Shown here piece by piece: positions 30,947 to 38,593 of a DNA stretch of 38,593 bases. How positions within the stretch are numbered: position 1 is the stretch's first letter; each line of letters starts with the position of its first letter. The notes beneath the pieces are model-generated. The model ran no database searches and was not told the DNA's origin. It saw nothing but the letters and a program-made list of their open reading frames with translations. Position numbers and translations under genes: made by a program. This DNA comes from Bacteroidota bacterium (lineage in GTDB: Bacteria > Bacteroidota > Bacteroidia > JACPRZ01), in NCBI GenBank assembly GCA_016193485.1, contig JACPRZ010000061.1, positions 70,855 to 109,447 on the forward strand, written 5' to 3'.

Positions 30947-32366
30947 TGTCCATCACCAGCAACCTCGGCTCCATCATTTCAACGATGGCGTATTTCACTC
31001 CCTCCCTTCCCAGTCCTGAATTTTTTATGCCGCCATATGGCATGTGGTCCATCCTGAAATTCGGAACGTTATTAATTATTACCCCCCCCACGTCAAGGTT
31101 GCTGAATGCATGGTTGATTCGTTTCTGGTTATCGGTAAAAACTCCTGCCTGCAATCCGAATTCCGAGTCGTTGACCATTGCCACCGCCTTTTCAAAAGTG
31201 TCGTATGGCTCAAGGACGACTACAGGTGCGAAGACCTCTTCCGAACAAACGTTCATCGCATTATCCGTATTTGTAAGTACGGTGGGTTCGAAAAAATTTC
31301 CCTTTCTTTTTCCACCGCAGAGGATTTTTGCGCCCGCCTTCACTGCTTCCTTTACCCATGTTTCGGTTCTGCGGGCAGCGGGTTCATCAATCATCACAGA
31401 AATATCGGTTGCCGGATCAGTAGGATCACCTGCTTTCAGGTTCTTGACCCCTTTAAGAAACATTCCTGTAAAATTGCTGAAAATATTTTTATGTACATAA
31501 ATTCTCTGTGTATGAATACAGGTTTGTCCCGAATAAGAAAATCCCCCCCCTACGCATTTCTTAACCGCAAGATTCAAATCGCAATCATCCGAAACAATAA
31601 CACCGGCATTCCCGCCAAGTTCAAGAACAACTTTTTTCTTACCGGCTTTTTCTTTGAGCATCCACCCGACAGAAGGTGAGCCGGTAAAAGAGAGCATTTG
31701 TATCCGGTCATCATCAGTGAACAGATGAGCATCCTCGTTTCGTAGCGGGATAACCGAAAATGCCCCTATGGACAATGGGGTTTTATCAATGATTTTTGCC
31801 AGTTCCAGTGCGCTCAAAGGGGTTTTCGGGGATGGCTTAATGATGATCGGACACCCGGCTGCAATAGCAGGGGCGACCTTATGCGCTACAAGGTTCAGCG
31901 GAAAATTAAAGGGCGTGAATCCGGCAATAATACCGAGCGGGAAATATTTTACAAGTCCCTCTTTATTTTCACCTGCCGGCATCCAGTCAAGGTCAATGTA
32001 TTCTTTCGGGAGCCGTTTCGCTTCTTCGGCTGCCGTCTGAAAGGTAAAGACCGCACGGTCAACTTCCGCCAGTGAAAGTTTGAGCGGCTTGGCACATTCA
32101 CTGGTAATTATTCCGGCAAGATGTTGCCTGTTCTTTTCAATTTCAGATGCGATTTGGTGAAGGATTCCGGATTTTTTATAAGACGGAGTTTCCTGTAGCG
32201 CTTTCCGGACTTCCAATGCTTTTTGAACCGAAATATTTACTTCTTTCCATGTCCCTAAAAAAGTTTCTGCAACCGGTTTCCCGGAATAAGGGTTTTTTAT
32301 CTGTGTTGATAAAGATGTTTTACAAAATTCACCGGCAAGGTAAAGGGGATGCGGTAGCAGTTTCAT
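30942..32366 (-). CDS. NAD(P)-dependent aldehyde dehydrogenase
   Basis: The 474-residue ALDH-superfamily enzyme oxidises an aldehyde to an acid. Motifs are GFTPFNFPLNLVAHKVAPAI and IIKPSPKTP, the catalytic glutamate in VVLELGGNAG, the nucleophilic cysteine in YSGQTCI, and SEEVFAPVVVLEPYDT. The C-terminal MPYGGIKNSGLGREG is typical of lactaldehyde/glycolaldehyde-type or GAPN-like members; the exact substrate cannot be told. Its start is 6 bases after the LRR-caspase stop, so the two are cotranscribed. Its stop lies within the palindrome at 30906-30946. Gly-Gly-Gly and Gly-Gly codons form runs of eight G. Confidence 0.92.
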   Translation of the reverse strand: MKLLPHPLYLAGEFCKTSLSTQIKNPYSGKPVAETFLGTWKEVNISVQKALEVRKALQETPSYKKSGILHQIASEIEKNRQHLAGIITSECAKPLKLSLAEVDRAVFTFQTAAEEAKRLPKEYIDLDWMPAGENKEGLVKYFPLGIIAGFTPFNFPLNLVAHKVAPAIAAGCPIIIKPSPKTPLSALELAKIIDKTPLSIGAFSVIPLRNEDAHLFTDDDRIQMLSFTGSPSVGWMLKEKAGKKKVVLELGGNAGVIVSDDCDLNLAVKKCVGGGFSYSGQTCIHTQRIYVHKNIFSNFTGMFLKGVKNLKAGDPTDPATDISVMIDEPAARRTETWVKEAVKAGAKILCGGKRKGNFFEPTVLTNTDNAMNVCSEEVFAPVVVLEPYDTFEKAVAMVNDSEFGLQAGVFTDNQKRINHAFSNLDVGGVIINNVPNFRMDHMPYGGIKNSGLGREGVKYAIVEMMEPRLLVMDK

Positions 32367-32372
32367 TGAGTA

Positions 32373-34076
32373 TTATTTTCTTATAAAAATAAACTGCCCG
32401 CCTTCGTCACCGGTATCTTTTACGGGTTTCAGCAGAGGCGTCTGGTCGGAATTATTCATCACCGGGATTTTGATCTCTTCAAAAAGTTGCCCCGCATCAA
32501 AAAAGGGAAGTTGATTTCCTTTCAGGGATTTAAGCAGGTAAAAGGTAAAAACCGAATGGCCTTCCATGCCGCTGTCAACTACCGGCTCAATGCTGCCGGC
32601 TGTGAGCGCCTGCCGCGAAACCAGTTCATAAACCTTGCGGTAATATTTATCGCTCTTCTCAAAAGGAACCGAATAGGTGTTGCCTCTGAAAATATCCCCG
32701 CTGAAGCAGGCATCGGTTGCAAGAAGCGTATGTTTTGATTTGATTCCCCCGAGAAATGTCTGTATGTCGCTATTCGGTATCAGGTTAAAGGTAGAGGGGT
32801 CGGTTGCATCAACAGGTACCCAGTAACCGCGGTTAAGATCCTGCTTGTATTCTCCATGTCCGGAATAATAAATGAAAACATTGTCGTTTTCACCGGCATT
32901 CAATACAAGATATTCAAATTCTTTCATAATGTTCTGCCGTGTGGCTTTCTCATCATAAAGGGTGCGAACCTGGTCGAAGCGGTAATTTTCCCGCAACAAC
33001 TTTTCAACGCCTTTTGCGTCATTGACCGCATTTTTCAACGGCAGCCAGATTCCTTTATAATTGTTGATGCCGATAATCAGAACGAAATACCTGCCGGGGA
33101 CTGGGGTTTCTTTTGAGGCAGATACATTTAACCCTTTAAGCGGATCTCCGCTGCTCCGGTACTGTGCTGCGGCACTATCGGTTTCCTGCGGATTTTCTTT
33201 TGTGCGTTTAGCCAATTCTTCCTGGAGGATTGAAATCTGTTCATAATCCTTGCGGCTGAAGGCATCGCGATAGAGTTGCTTTAACTCATCGGTGGTGAAA
33301 AAAGAAAAATCAAGAGATTGCTTTGGAATGTTTTTTTCTTTTTGCGTCTCACCCGCATAGCCATAGGAGTATTTATCATTCCCGGGAACTTTATGAGGTT
33401 TATCTTTTTTCTTCTCAGAAGAATAATAGAACTCGTCTTTATTTCCCGGTTCACCGGTAACGGAGTCAATTCTTTCATTGATAACAATTGTCGTCCCGAA
33501 TCCGGGCATTTCCGGAATAGAATCAAAAATTATCCGGCATTTGGGATTCCGCTGCTTCAATGCCTTTAATTCTTTTGGTATTCCGGTAACGGGATTAAGT
33601 TTTAGCGAGAAGAAGCGCAATCCCTCCATTTCCGATATTCCGGGGGGTAAATGAGTTATTTTATTAAAGGAAATATTCAGCGCTTTCAGCATTTTAAGGT
33701 GACCTATCTGGGGGGGGATATGAGTGAGGCGGTTAAAAGAAAGGTTTAGTTCCCTGAGATTGGTCAACAGGCCGATTTCCGGGGGAAGATTCTCAAGCGC
33801 ATTAAAAGAAAGATCAAGGGATTCGAGATGTAAGAGTTTTCCTATTTCAGGAGGCAGTGTATGCAGTCGGTTAAAGGATAAATCCAGTACACGAAGATTC
33901 GGAAGTTCGATGATTTTTAGCGGAAACTCTTTGAGGTTCGCCTTACTCAGGTTTAATATATAAACATCAGATGGATTTTCGAATGCATTTTTCAAACTGT
34001 AAAAGGTCCTTCCTTCCTGCGCTGTCAGAGAACTGCAGAGGAATAAAATCAAAACCAGAAAGAGAAGGTTTTTCAT
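32373..34076 (-). CDS. Exported leucine-rich-repeat protein with caspase-like (C14) domain
   Basis: The 567-residue protein begins at ATG 34076 with a signal peptide (KNLLFLVLILFLCSSLTAQ); the frame is open 13 codons further. Five or so 23-residue leucine-rich repeats follow (LRVLDLSFNRLHTLPPEIG and its repeats, about 35-175), then a charged linker. A caspase-fold domain (about 327-567) has both catalytic residues: His in YYSGHGEY (about 405) and Cys in ATDACFSGD (about 457). Bacterial caspase-like proteases act in regulated proteolysis and cell death. The signal peptide puts this one in the periplasm or outside. It has a -7 box 15 bases upstream and continues into aldehyde dehydrogenase and fRMsr genes. 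The target is unknown. Confidence 0.9.
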   Translation of the reverse strand: MKNLLFLVLILFLCSSLTAQEGRTFYSLKNAFENPSDVYILNLSKANLKEFPLKIIELPNLRVLDLSFNRLHTLPPEIGKLLHLESLDLSFNALENLPPEIGLLTNLRELNLSFNRLTHIPPQIGHLKMLKALNISFNKITHLPPGISEMEGLRFFSLKLNPVTGIPKELKALKQRNPKCRIIFDSIPEMPGFGTTIVINERIDSVTGEPGNKDEFYYSSEKKKDKPHKVPGNDKYSYGYAGETQKEKNIPKQSLDFSFFTTDELKQLYRDAFSRKDYEQISILQEELAKRTKENPQETDSAAAQYRSSGDPLKGLNVSASKETPVPGRYFVLIIGINNYKGIWLPLKNAVNDAKGVEKLLRENYRFDQVRTLYDEKATRQNIMKEFEYLVLNAGENDNVFIYYSGHGEYKQDLNRGYWVPVDATDPSTFNLIPNSDIQTFLGGIKSKHTLLATDACFSGDIFRGNTYSVPFEKSDKYYRKVYELVSRQALTAGSIEPVVDSGMEGHSVFTFYLLKSLKGNQLPFFDAGQLFEEIKIPVMNNSDQTPLLKPVKDTGDEGGQFIFIRK

Positions 34077-34091
34077 AAATGCAAAACAGTC

Positions 34092-34099
34092 CAAAAGTA
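34092..34099 (-). promoter_or_regulatory. -7 box of the LRR-caspase operon
   Basis: The minus strand reads TACTTTTG, an exact TAnnTTTG match, 15 bases before the ATG at 34076. It supports that start over the further upstream one. Confidence 0.55.
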
Positions 34100-34159
34100 C
34101 TAAATTTCGGATCATTTTTTGCCCACGCCCTTGCCGTGATGTACAAAATGGGAATCCTG

Positions 34160-34456
34160 TTACAATCCGATATTATATTTCTTGTTCAGAAATTCATCGT
34201 ATTGCCTTAGGTTGGCCATAACCTGAAGTAATTCATATCGGGACCTGTATTCTTCATCATCTTTTGAGGTTTTCAGCATATATAGGCGGTAGCGGTCGTA
34301 ATTAAGTATGGCATCTTGTTGGTGATTTGAAAGTTTCCTGCCGTTCTCATCCATCTCTTTTAAATCATTAATTGATGTAATACCGGATAGTACAGATCGT
34401 TTGGCAGATTTGAATTCGTTTGCCAGGAAGTCGGATATGTCGGTTTTTTTTGTCAT
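34160..34456 (-). CDS. Small hypothetical protein
   Basis: The 98-residue product is highly charged and helical (DISDFLANEFKSAKRSVLSGITSIND, then YRSRYELLQVMANLRQYDEFLNKKYN). It has no signal peptide, cysteine or membrane helix. I do not recognise the family. It lies between tRNA-Ala and the LRR-caspase gene in the same direction, with no clear promoter box. Its good length and codon usage without a competing frame favour it as real. Confidence 0.6.
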   Translation of the reverse strand: MTKKTDISDFLANEFKSAKRSVLSGITSINDLKEMDENGRKLSNHQQDAILNYDRYRLYMLKTSKDDEEYRSRYELLQVMANLRQYDEFLNKKYNIGL

Positions 34457-34503
34457 TTGTTCGTTGGATCAACCAAGAATCATTCTATTAACCCATTAAC
34501 CTG

Positions 34504-34577
34504 TGGAGCATATCGGATTTGAACCGATGACCTCTTGCATGCCATGCAAACGCTCTAGCCAGCTGAGCTAATGCCCC
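34504..34577 (-). tRNA. tRNA-Ala, anticodon GGC
   Basis: The minus-strand 74-base sequence folds as a standard cloverleaf. The acceptor stem GGGGCAT pairs with ATGCTCC, the D-arm contains TAGCTCAGCTGGCTAGAGC, the anticodon stem TTTGC/GCAAG encloses the loop ATGGCAT with anticodon GGC, and the T-arm contains GGTTTGAATCC. The discriminator base is A. No CCA is encoded after it. Confidence 0.96.
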
Positions 34578-34744
34578 GTTCAAAAAATTAACCTTTCAAA
34601 TATACATGAAATAATAATCGGTAAATCGGTTAATATCTGAACCGGTTTGCAAAACTACCCATAAAATTTTGAACGGTCCCTGATGATAATGCGATTTTAT
34701 CAAAAAAGTTATTAACACGACTGTTTCTCTTAACGCAGCAGAAA

Positions 34745-35779
34745 TCAAAACAACGACTCCTGATCTGTTTTTGGCTTCACTATTCCAAGATGCTTGTAGG
34801 CAAGGGCAGTAACTTCGCGTCCTTTCGGTGTACGTTTTAAATATCCTTCTTTAATAAGGAAGGGTTCATAAACCTCTTCAATGGTATCGGGTTCTTCGTT
34901 GACAGTAACTGCAATTGTCTTTAATCCTACCGGCCCTCCTTCGAATTTGCTGATAATTGAGTGCAAAATCAGGTTATCCATCTCATCAAGCCCGTCCTTA
35001 TCAATGTTGAGGCGGTCGAGAGATGTTTGTGCGGTTTTAAAATCAATTTTCCCGGTGCCTTCAACTTCGGCAAAGTCGCGCACACGTTTCAGGTTGAAAT
35101 TTGCCACCCTGGGAGTGCCGCGGCTCCTGCGTGCAATTTCTCTGGCACCGTCTTTTGAAATTTCAATATTCAGAATTTTTGCCGAACGCTGTACAATCCC
35201 GGTAAGAGTTTCCGGGTCATAATATTCAAGGCGCAGTTTTATGCCGAAGCGGGCGCGAAGAGGATCCGTTAATGCGCCCGTTCGTGTTGTGGCGCCAATC
35301 AGCGTGAAAGGGTTAAGTTTAAATTCGAAACTGCGCGCATTGGGACCGCTGTCAAGCGTAACCTCAATCTTGTAGTCCTCCATTGCCGAATAGAGATATT
35401 CCTCTATTACGTGGCTGAGGCGGTGAATTTCATCAATAAATAAAACATCACGCTCCTGCAGGCGGTTCAGAATACCGGCAATATCACCGGGTTTTTCCAA
35501 TGCGGGACCGGATGTGGTAACAACATTTACATTCATTTCATTGGCGATGATGTAAGCGAGGGTGGTCTTTCCAAGACCAGGCGGACCATGAAGCAGCACA
35601 TGATCGAGGGCGCCTTTCCGTTTTTTTGCCGCTTCAACAAAAACCTTCAGGTTTCCGATGATCTGCGGTTGGCCGGAAAAGGAAGAAAATGTCTCAGGAC
35701 GTAATTTCTGAAGGAACTGTTGTTCTTCCGGTGTAAGATCCGTTTTACGGATATCACTATCGTTTTTTAATTCTGCCAT
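34745..35779 (-). CDS. ruvB: Holliday junction DNA helicase RuvB
   Basis: The 344-residue AAA+ motor of the RuvABC branch-migration complex acts in recombinational repair. Walker A is GPPGLGKTT, Walker B FIDEIHRL, sensor 1 GATTRTG, and the C-terminal winged-helix shows EPFLIKEGYLKRTPKGR. Length is typical. It starts with ATG 35779. The upstream 120 bases hold an ACGAAT-rich stretch with the TCCCGAT hairpin; no exact promoter box is present there. It could be cotranscribed with folC. Confidence 0.98.
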   Translation of the reverse strand: MAELKNDSDIRKTDLTPEEQQFLQKLRPETFSSFSGQPQIIGNLKVFVEAAKKRKGALDHVLLHGPPGLGKTTLAYIIANEMNVNVVTTSGPALEKPGDIAGILNRLQERDVLFIDEIHRLSHVIEEYLYSAMEDYKIEVTLDSGPNARSFEFKLNPFTLIGATTRTGALTDPLRARFGIKLRLEYYDPETLTGIVQRSAKILNIEISKDGAREIARRSRGTPRVANFNLKRVRDFAEVEGTGKIDFKTAQTSLDRLNIDKDGLDEMDNLILHSIISKFEGGPVGLKTIAVTVNEEPDTIEEVYEPFLIKEGYLKRTPKGREVTALAYKHLGIVKPKTDQESLF

Positions 35780-35835
35780 CCGAGTGTATTAAGAAATAAA
35801 TTCAAGTATCAAAAGGCATAATGCGAATATACGAA

Positions 35836-35853
35836 TCCCGATGGATATCGGGA
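35836..35853. repeat. TCCCGAT/ATCGGGA hairpin
   Basis: TCCCGAT-GGAT-ATCGGGA forms a perfect 7-base stem. It lies in an ACGAATCCC context nearly identical to 13471-13491 upstream of atpF. Both copies are intergenic. Confidence 0.8.
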
Positions 35854-35900
35854 CTAATAATACGAATATTCCACCGGTTGTAAAGGTAAATATTAACTTC

Positions 35901-37121
35901 TCATATAACTTCCGCCACTACAAAAGTACTCCCGGTCACCAGTATCATGTCATCTTTCTCTGCCTTTTTTGTTGCTGCACGGAGCGCCTTTTTTACAGAA
36001 GAAAATGTTTCTCCCGGTAAAGCAAACTTCTCCGCTTTACCGTAAAGAATTTTTTCATCCAACGCCCTGGGAATTCTGGCGCGGCAAAAATAATACCGGG
36101 CACTCTTTGGCAGATGTTTAAGAATAGCACCGGTATCTTTATCGCTGACCGTCCCGAAAACAATATGAAGATTTCCCTTGCAGTCGGCCTTTGCCTGCCG
36201 GATGACTTCGGCAATGCCTGCTTCATTATGGGCGACATCACAAATTACCAGAGGATTTTTTTTCACCGTCTGCCACCGCCCCATCAGCCCGGTATTTTTT
36301 ACAACATTGGCAAGACCTGATTTCAGTTCACCCTCCGTTAAAATGAAACCTGCCGAACGCAGAAGTTCAACTGCCTGTACCACCGTCCTGATGTTTTTCC
36401 GCTGGTACGATCCCGTCAGGTCGGAACGAAGTTCCGGATAAAAAAAGTTTTTATCTGCAAAAAATATGGGTGAGTGATTTTTTGAAGCGGTTTTGATAAA
36501 TACATGACGCGATTCTTTTTGGCTTTCCCCGATGACCACCGGGATTCCCGGCTTGATGATCCCCGCTTTTTCATAAGCAATTTTCTGCACCGTTTTACCT
36601 AAAATATCCGTATGGTCGTAACTGATATTGGTAATGACTGATAAAACAGGCGTTATGATATTGGTTGAATCAAGGCGGCCGCCAAGCCCGACTTCAATAA
36701 CCGCAACATCAACTTTTTCGGCAGCAAAAAAATCAAATGCAAGAACAACAGTCCATTCAAAAAAAGAGGGCTCGGTTTTTTTAAATTCGCTTTTATATTT
36801 ACGAACAAACCTTGTTATGTATGAACGGGGAATCATTTTCCCGTTAATTTTAATCCTTTCGCGGAAGTCCTTCAGGTGAGGCGAGGTATACAACCCTGTT
36901 TTATACCCTGCCGTCTGAAGTACAGATGATACCATGTGGCTTACCGACCCTTTACCGTTCGTTCCCGCTATATGCACCGATTGAAATTTTTCCTGCGGGT
37001 TTCCAAGCAGGGAACATAATTCAACCGTATTTTTCAAATCGGCTTTGTATGCCGGTAACCCTATGCGGTGAAACATGGGGAGCCGGGCATAGAGGTAGTC
37101 AAGGGTTTGCCTGTAGGTCAT
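35901..37121 (-). CDS. folC: Bifunctional folylpolyglutamate/dihydrofolate synthase
   Basis: The 406-residue Mur-ligase-family enzyme adds glutamate to dihydropteroate and to reduced folates. The P-loop is in VHIAGTNGKGSVSHM. VIEVGLGGRLDSTN, YDHTDILGKTVQKIAYEKAGIIKPG and ICDVAHNEAG are the other family signatures. ATG 37121 is chosen because it begins MTYRQTLDYLYARLPMF and follows a perfect -7 box with 7 bases between; the frame also extends upstream to 37172. It is probably the first gene of a folC-ruvB run. Confidence 0.97.
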   Translation of the reverse strand: MTYRQTLDYLYARLPMFHRIGLPAYKADLKNTVELCSLLGNPQEKFQSVHIAGTNGKGSVSHMVSSVLQTAGYKTGLYTSPHLKDFRERIKINGKMIPRSYITRFVRKYKSEFKKTEPSFFEWTVVLAFDFFAAEKVDVAVIEVGLGGRLDSTNIITPVLSVITNISYDHTDILGKTVQKIAYEKAGIIKPGIPVVIGESQKESRHVFIKTASKNHSPIFFADKNFFYPELRSDLTGSYQRKNIRTVVQAVELLRSAGFILTEGELKSGLANVVKNTGLMGRWQTVKKNPLVICDVAHNEAGIAEVIRQAKADCKGNLHIVFGTVSDKDTGAILKHLPKSARYYFCRARIPRALDEKILYGKAEKFALPGETFSSVKKALRAATKKAEKDDMILVTGSTFVVAEVI

Positions 37122-37128
37122 ACAGGGG

Positions 37129-37136
37129 CAAAGGTA
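37129..37136 (-). promoter_or_regulatory. -7 box of folC
   Basis: The minus strand reads TACCTTTG. It ends 7 bases upstream of the folC ATG, so the transcript should have almost no 5' leader. Confidence 0.6.
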
Positions 37137-37230
37137 ATGAGAGAAAAGGCAGGTGATATTAACAGTTGACAAACTTCACGGATATTTTCGTATTATTGTG
37201 ATCTTTTCCCGGATGAAATTCCGGTAATTT

Positions 37231-38593
37231 ATGATAGTTCGGTTATCCCAACGGTATTCTGTAATCGGATTTTGGTTGTTAACGTCTTTCTTCCCCCCTT
37301 GGGGGGGAGAGAGGGGGGCTGCCCAGGAATGCGGATATATTTATGTGGCGCCTAATGGAGCGGTAAGCGGTGCCGCGGGCACAAAATCCAATCCTGCTTC
37401 CTTCTCATACGGACTTTCGCTGGTGTCCTCGGTCAATAATTATATTCGGATGGCATCAGGTACTTATACCCTTTCCAATACTCTGAATATTCCTTCGCTT
37501 GTAACCATAGAAGGCGGATTCAATTCCGGCACTTGGATTAAGAGCAATGCAACACCTACTATTCTGCACCGCGATACAAATAATAGTGTTCCAATGCCAA
37601 ACCGGCTGATCGCTTTGGCTGCAATTAACGCCAGTGGATTCCGGCTTCTCGATATTACAATCACCATGGATAATGCCGGGGGATCAGGTACTTCTGCCTA
37701 TGGCATATATCTGTCCGGATGCTCTGGGTACATTATTTCACGATGCGCTATTTATGCGGGTGATGCCACGGATGGAATAACAGGTTCACCCGGAGTGAAC
37801 GGTATAAGTGGCGCTGCAGCGCAGAACGGCCAGTCGGGTGACGAGGAAGGCGATTGCTGCAAGCAGGGGGGGGCTGGCGGCAGCGGTGCATTTGCCGGGA
37901 GTTTTCCCGGAGGTGCAGGAGGTGCAGGAGCCGACTGGGGTTATTTTGACATTGATACTATTTTCGGTTATTGCTATGCCGATGAATTTGAAACCAATGA
38001 CGGTAATAACGGAACCAACGGAACGGGTATCGGTTTAGGAATAGGCGGTAAGGGAGGCATGGGATTATGCGATCTGCAGTATGAAAATACCAATTGCGTT
38101 GCACAGGTAACCAATCATGGGGAAAAGGGAGATGATGGGGCTGACGGAATCAAAGGTTTTAACGGAACACAGGGCGCTGCTTTGTACTCCTCCGGATTTT
38201 ATGTGCCGGGTACCGGTTCCACCGGCTTGCCCGGAACCCATGGTGCCGGTGGCGGTGGCGGTGGCGGTGGGGGCGCCAAGGGATGCGAACCGGCTCTCAT
38301 GGATCCGCAAACCTGCGATACCTTTTATGTCAATAACGGCTCCGGTGGCGGTGGCGGTGGCGGTGGCGAGGGCGGTGAAGGCGCTTATGGCGGTCAGGGA
38401 GGATACGGGGGGGGAGGATCGTTTGCCATATTTATCTGGAATAACGGACTCAATGGCGTGATCCGCGACTGCGATCTGAATTCCGGCAATCCGGGCGATG
38501 GCGGTGACGGGGGACCCGGTGGAATCGGAGGATCCGGAGGTGCCGGTGGACAAGGCGGATATACAGGCGAAAACGGCTGCTGCAACAGTTGCA
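37231..38593 (+). CDS. Glycine-rich collagen-like exported protein, 3'-partial
   Basis: An uninterrupted frame runs from ATG 37231 to the window edge, 454 codons without a stop. The N-terminus is a signal peptide whose end, FFPPWGGERGAAQ, is encoded by the palindromic element at 37291-37326. The next 150 residues (YIYVAPNGAVSGAAGTKSNP, MASGTYTLSNTLNI, VTIEGGFNSG) resemble the start of right-handed parallel beta-helix proteins with a DUF1565-like opening. From about residue 190 the sequence becomes rich in Gly-x-y triplets (GEKGDDGADGIKG) and poly-Gly stretches of 7 to 9, with Cys pairs. A C-terminal T9SS domain may lie beyond the window; this is a guess. The role is probably surface or matrix structure. 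Ordinary six-frame tools may miss it because it has no stop in the window. Confidence 0.8.
   Translation, partial: MIVRLSQRYSVIGFWLLTSFFPPWGGERGAAQECGYIYVAPNGAVSGAAGTKSNPASFSYGLSLVSSVNNYIRMASGTYTLSNTLNIPSLVTIEGGFNSGTWIKSNATPTILHRDTNNSVPMPNRLIALAAINASGFRLLDITITMDNAGGSGTSAYGIYLSGCSGYIISRCAIYAGDATDGITGSPGVNGISGAAAQNGQSGDEEGDCCKQGGAGGSGAFAGSFPGGAGGAGADWGYFDIDTIFGYCYADEFETNDGNNGTNGTGIGLGIGGKGGMGLCDLQYENTNCVAQVTNHGEKGDDGADGIKGFNGTQGAALYSSGFYVPGTGSTGLPGTHGAGGGGGGGGGAKGCEPALMDPQTCDTFYVNNGSGGGGGGGGEGGEGAYGGQGGYGGGGSFAIFIWNNGLNGVIRDCDLNSGNPGDGGDGGPGGIGGSGGAGGQGGYTGENGCCNSC
37291..37326 (+). repeat. G/C-rich palindromic element in a signal peptide
   Basis: TTCCCCCCTTGGGGGGGAGA followed by GAGGGGGGCTGCCCAG. 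It is 33/36 identical to 21872-21907 and encodes FPPWGGERGAAQ. The CCCCCC/GGGGGG halves can form a hairpin. Confidence 0.85.

Noticed and set aside
34623..34648. AAATCGGTT/AACCGGTTT hairpin downstream of ruvB
   Set aside because: It has one mismatch in the minus-strand RNA and no T-tract; it could be chance.
38065..38553. Long minus-strand frame antisense to the glycine-rich gene
   Set aside because: Its Thr/Ala/Pro-rich product is the shadow of GGN codons in the plus-strand frame, which is open for 454 codons and starts with a signal peptide.

Overview
The window comes from a member of the Bacteroidota, probably an uncultured environmental lineage. The evidence is the set of Bacteroidota-restricted families: the gliding lipoprotein GldD, DUF4292, an OmpA/PD40 protein of the PorE type, and several secreted proteins with C-terminal type IX secretion (T9SS) sorting domains. 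The genes also use the Bacteroidota -7 box TAnnTTTG in place of obvious Shine-Dalgarno starts.

Layout. Positions 1-2743 hold the end of serC, then atpG, frr and pyrH on the minus strand. Positions 2897-9153 are a plus-strand block: a PorE-like OmpA protein with an extra DUF2914 domain, a small conserved protein, a TPR protein and a DUF4292 lipoprotein. Positions 9154-14941 hold yicC and most of the ATP synthase cluster (atpA, atpH, atpF, atpE, atpB), interrupted by a GxxExxY gene inside an inverted-repeat element. Positions 15015-22674 form a surface/secretion locus: a DUF2490 barrel, a giant LTD/CotH T9SS protein, an AbiEii-type nucleotidyltransferase with a DUF6922 partner, a PKD T9SS protein and a DUF4956 membrane protein. 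Positions 22761-28535 carry a small four-helix membrane protein (possibly AtpI-like), a fused alpha/beta 2-oxoacid dehydrogenase E1, a crotonase, gldD and gdhA. Positions 28731-37121 carry a secreted AttH/CrtC-like protein, fRMsr, an aldehyde dehydrogenase, an exported LRR-caspase protein, a small unknown protein, tRNA-Ala(GGC), ruvB and folC. The window ends inside a glycine-rich, collagen-like exported protein.

The most distinctive signal is repeats embedded in coding sequence. A G/C-rich palindromic element encodes the end of the signal peptide in three unrelated exported proteins (37231, 21967, 19371). A related composite inverted repeat supplies the start codon and signal-peptide start of the DUF2490 gene, and another copy is in frame inside the E1 beta domain. 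Separately, 32-bp inverted repeats of the CCACAAAAACAC type bound the GxxExxY gene inside the atp operon, and a gene-less hairpin of the same family sits at the 5' end of gldD. These look like in-frame palindromic elements (compare Rickettsia palindromic elements) and a small mobile unit. The mobility is inferred, not shown.

The F1Fo genes are scattered: atpG travels with pyrH-frr, atpD and atpC are absent, and a likely atpI-like gene is separated from atpB by the CotH/DUF4956 locus. No intergenic stretch exceeds 300 bases without a gene.
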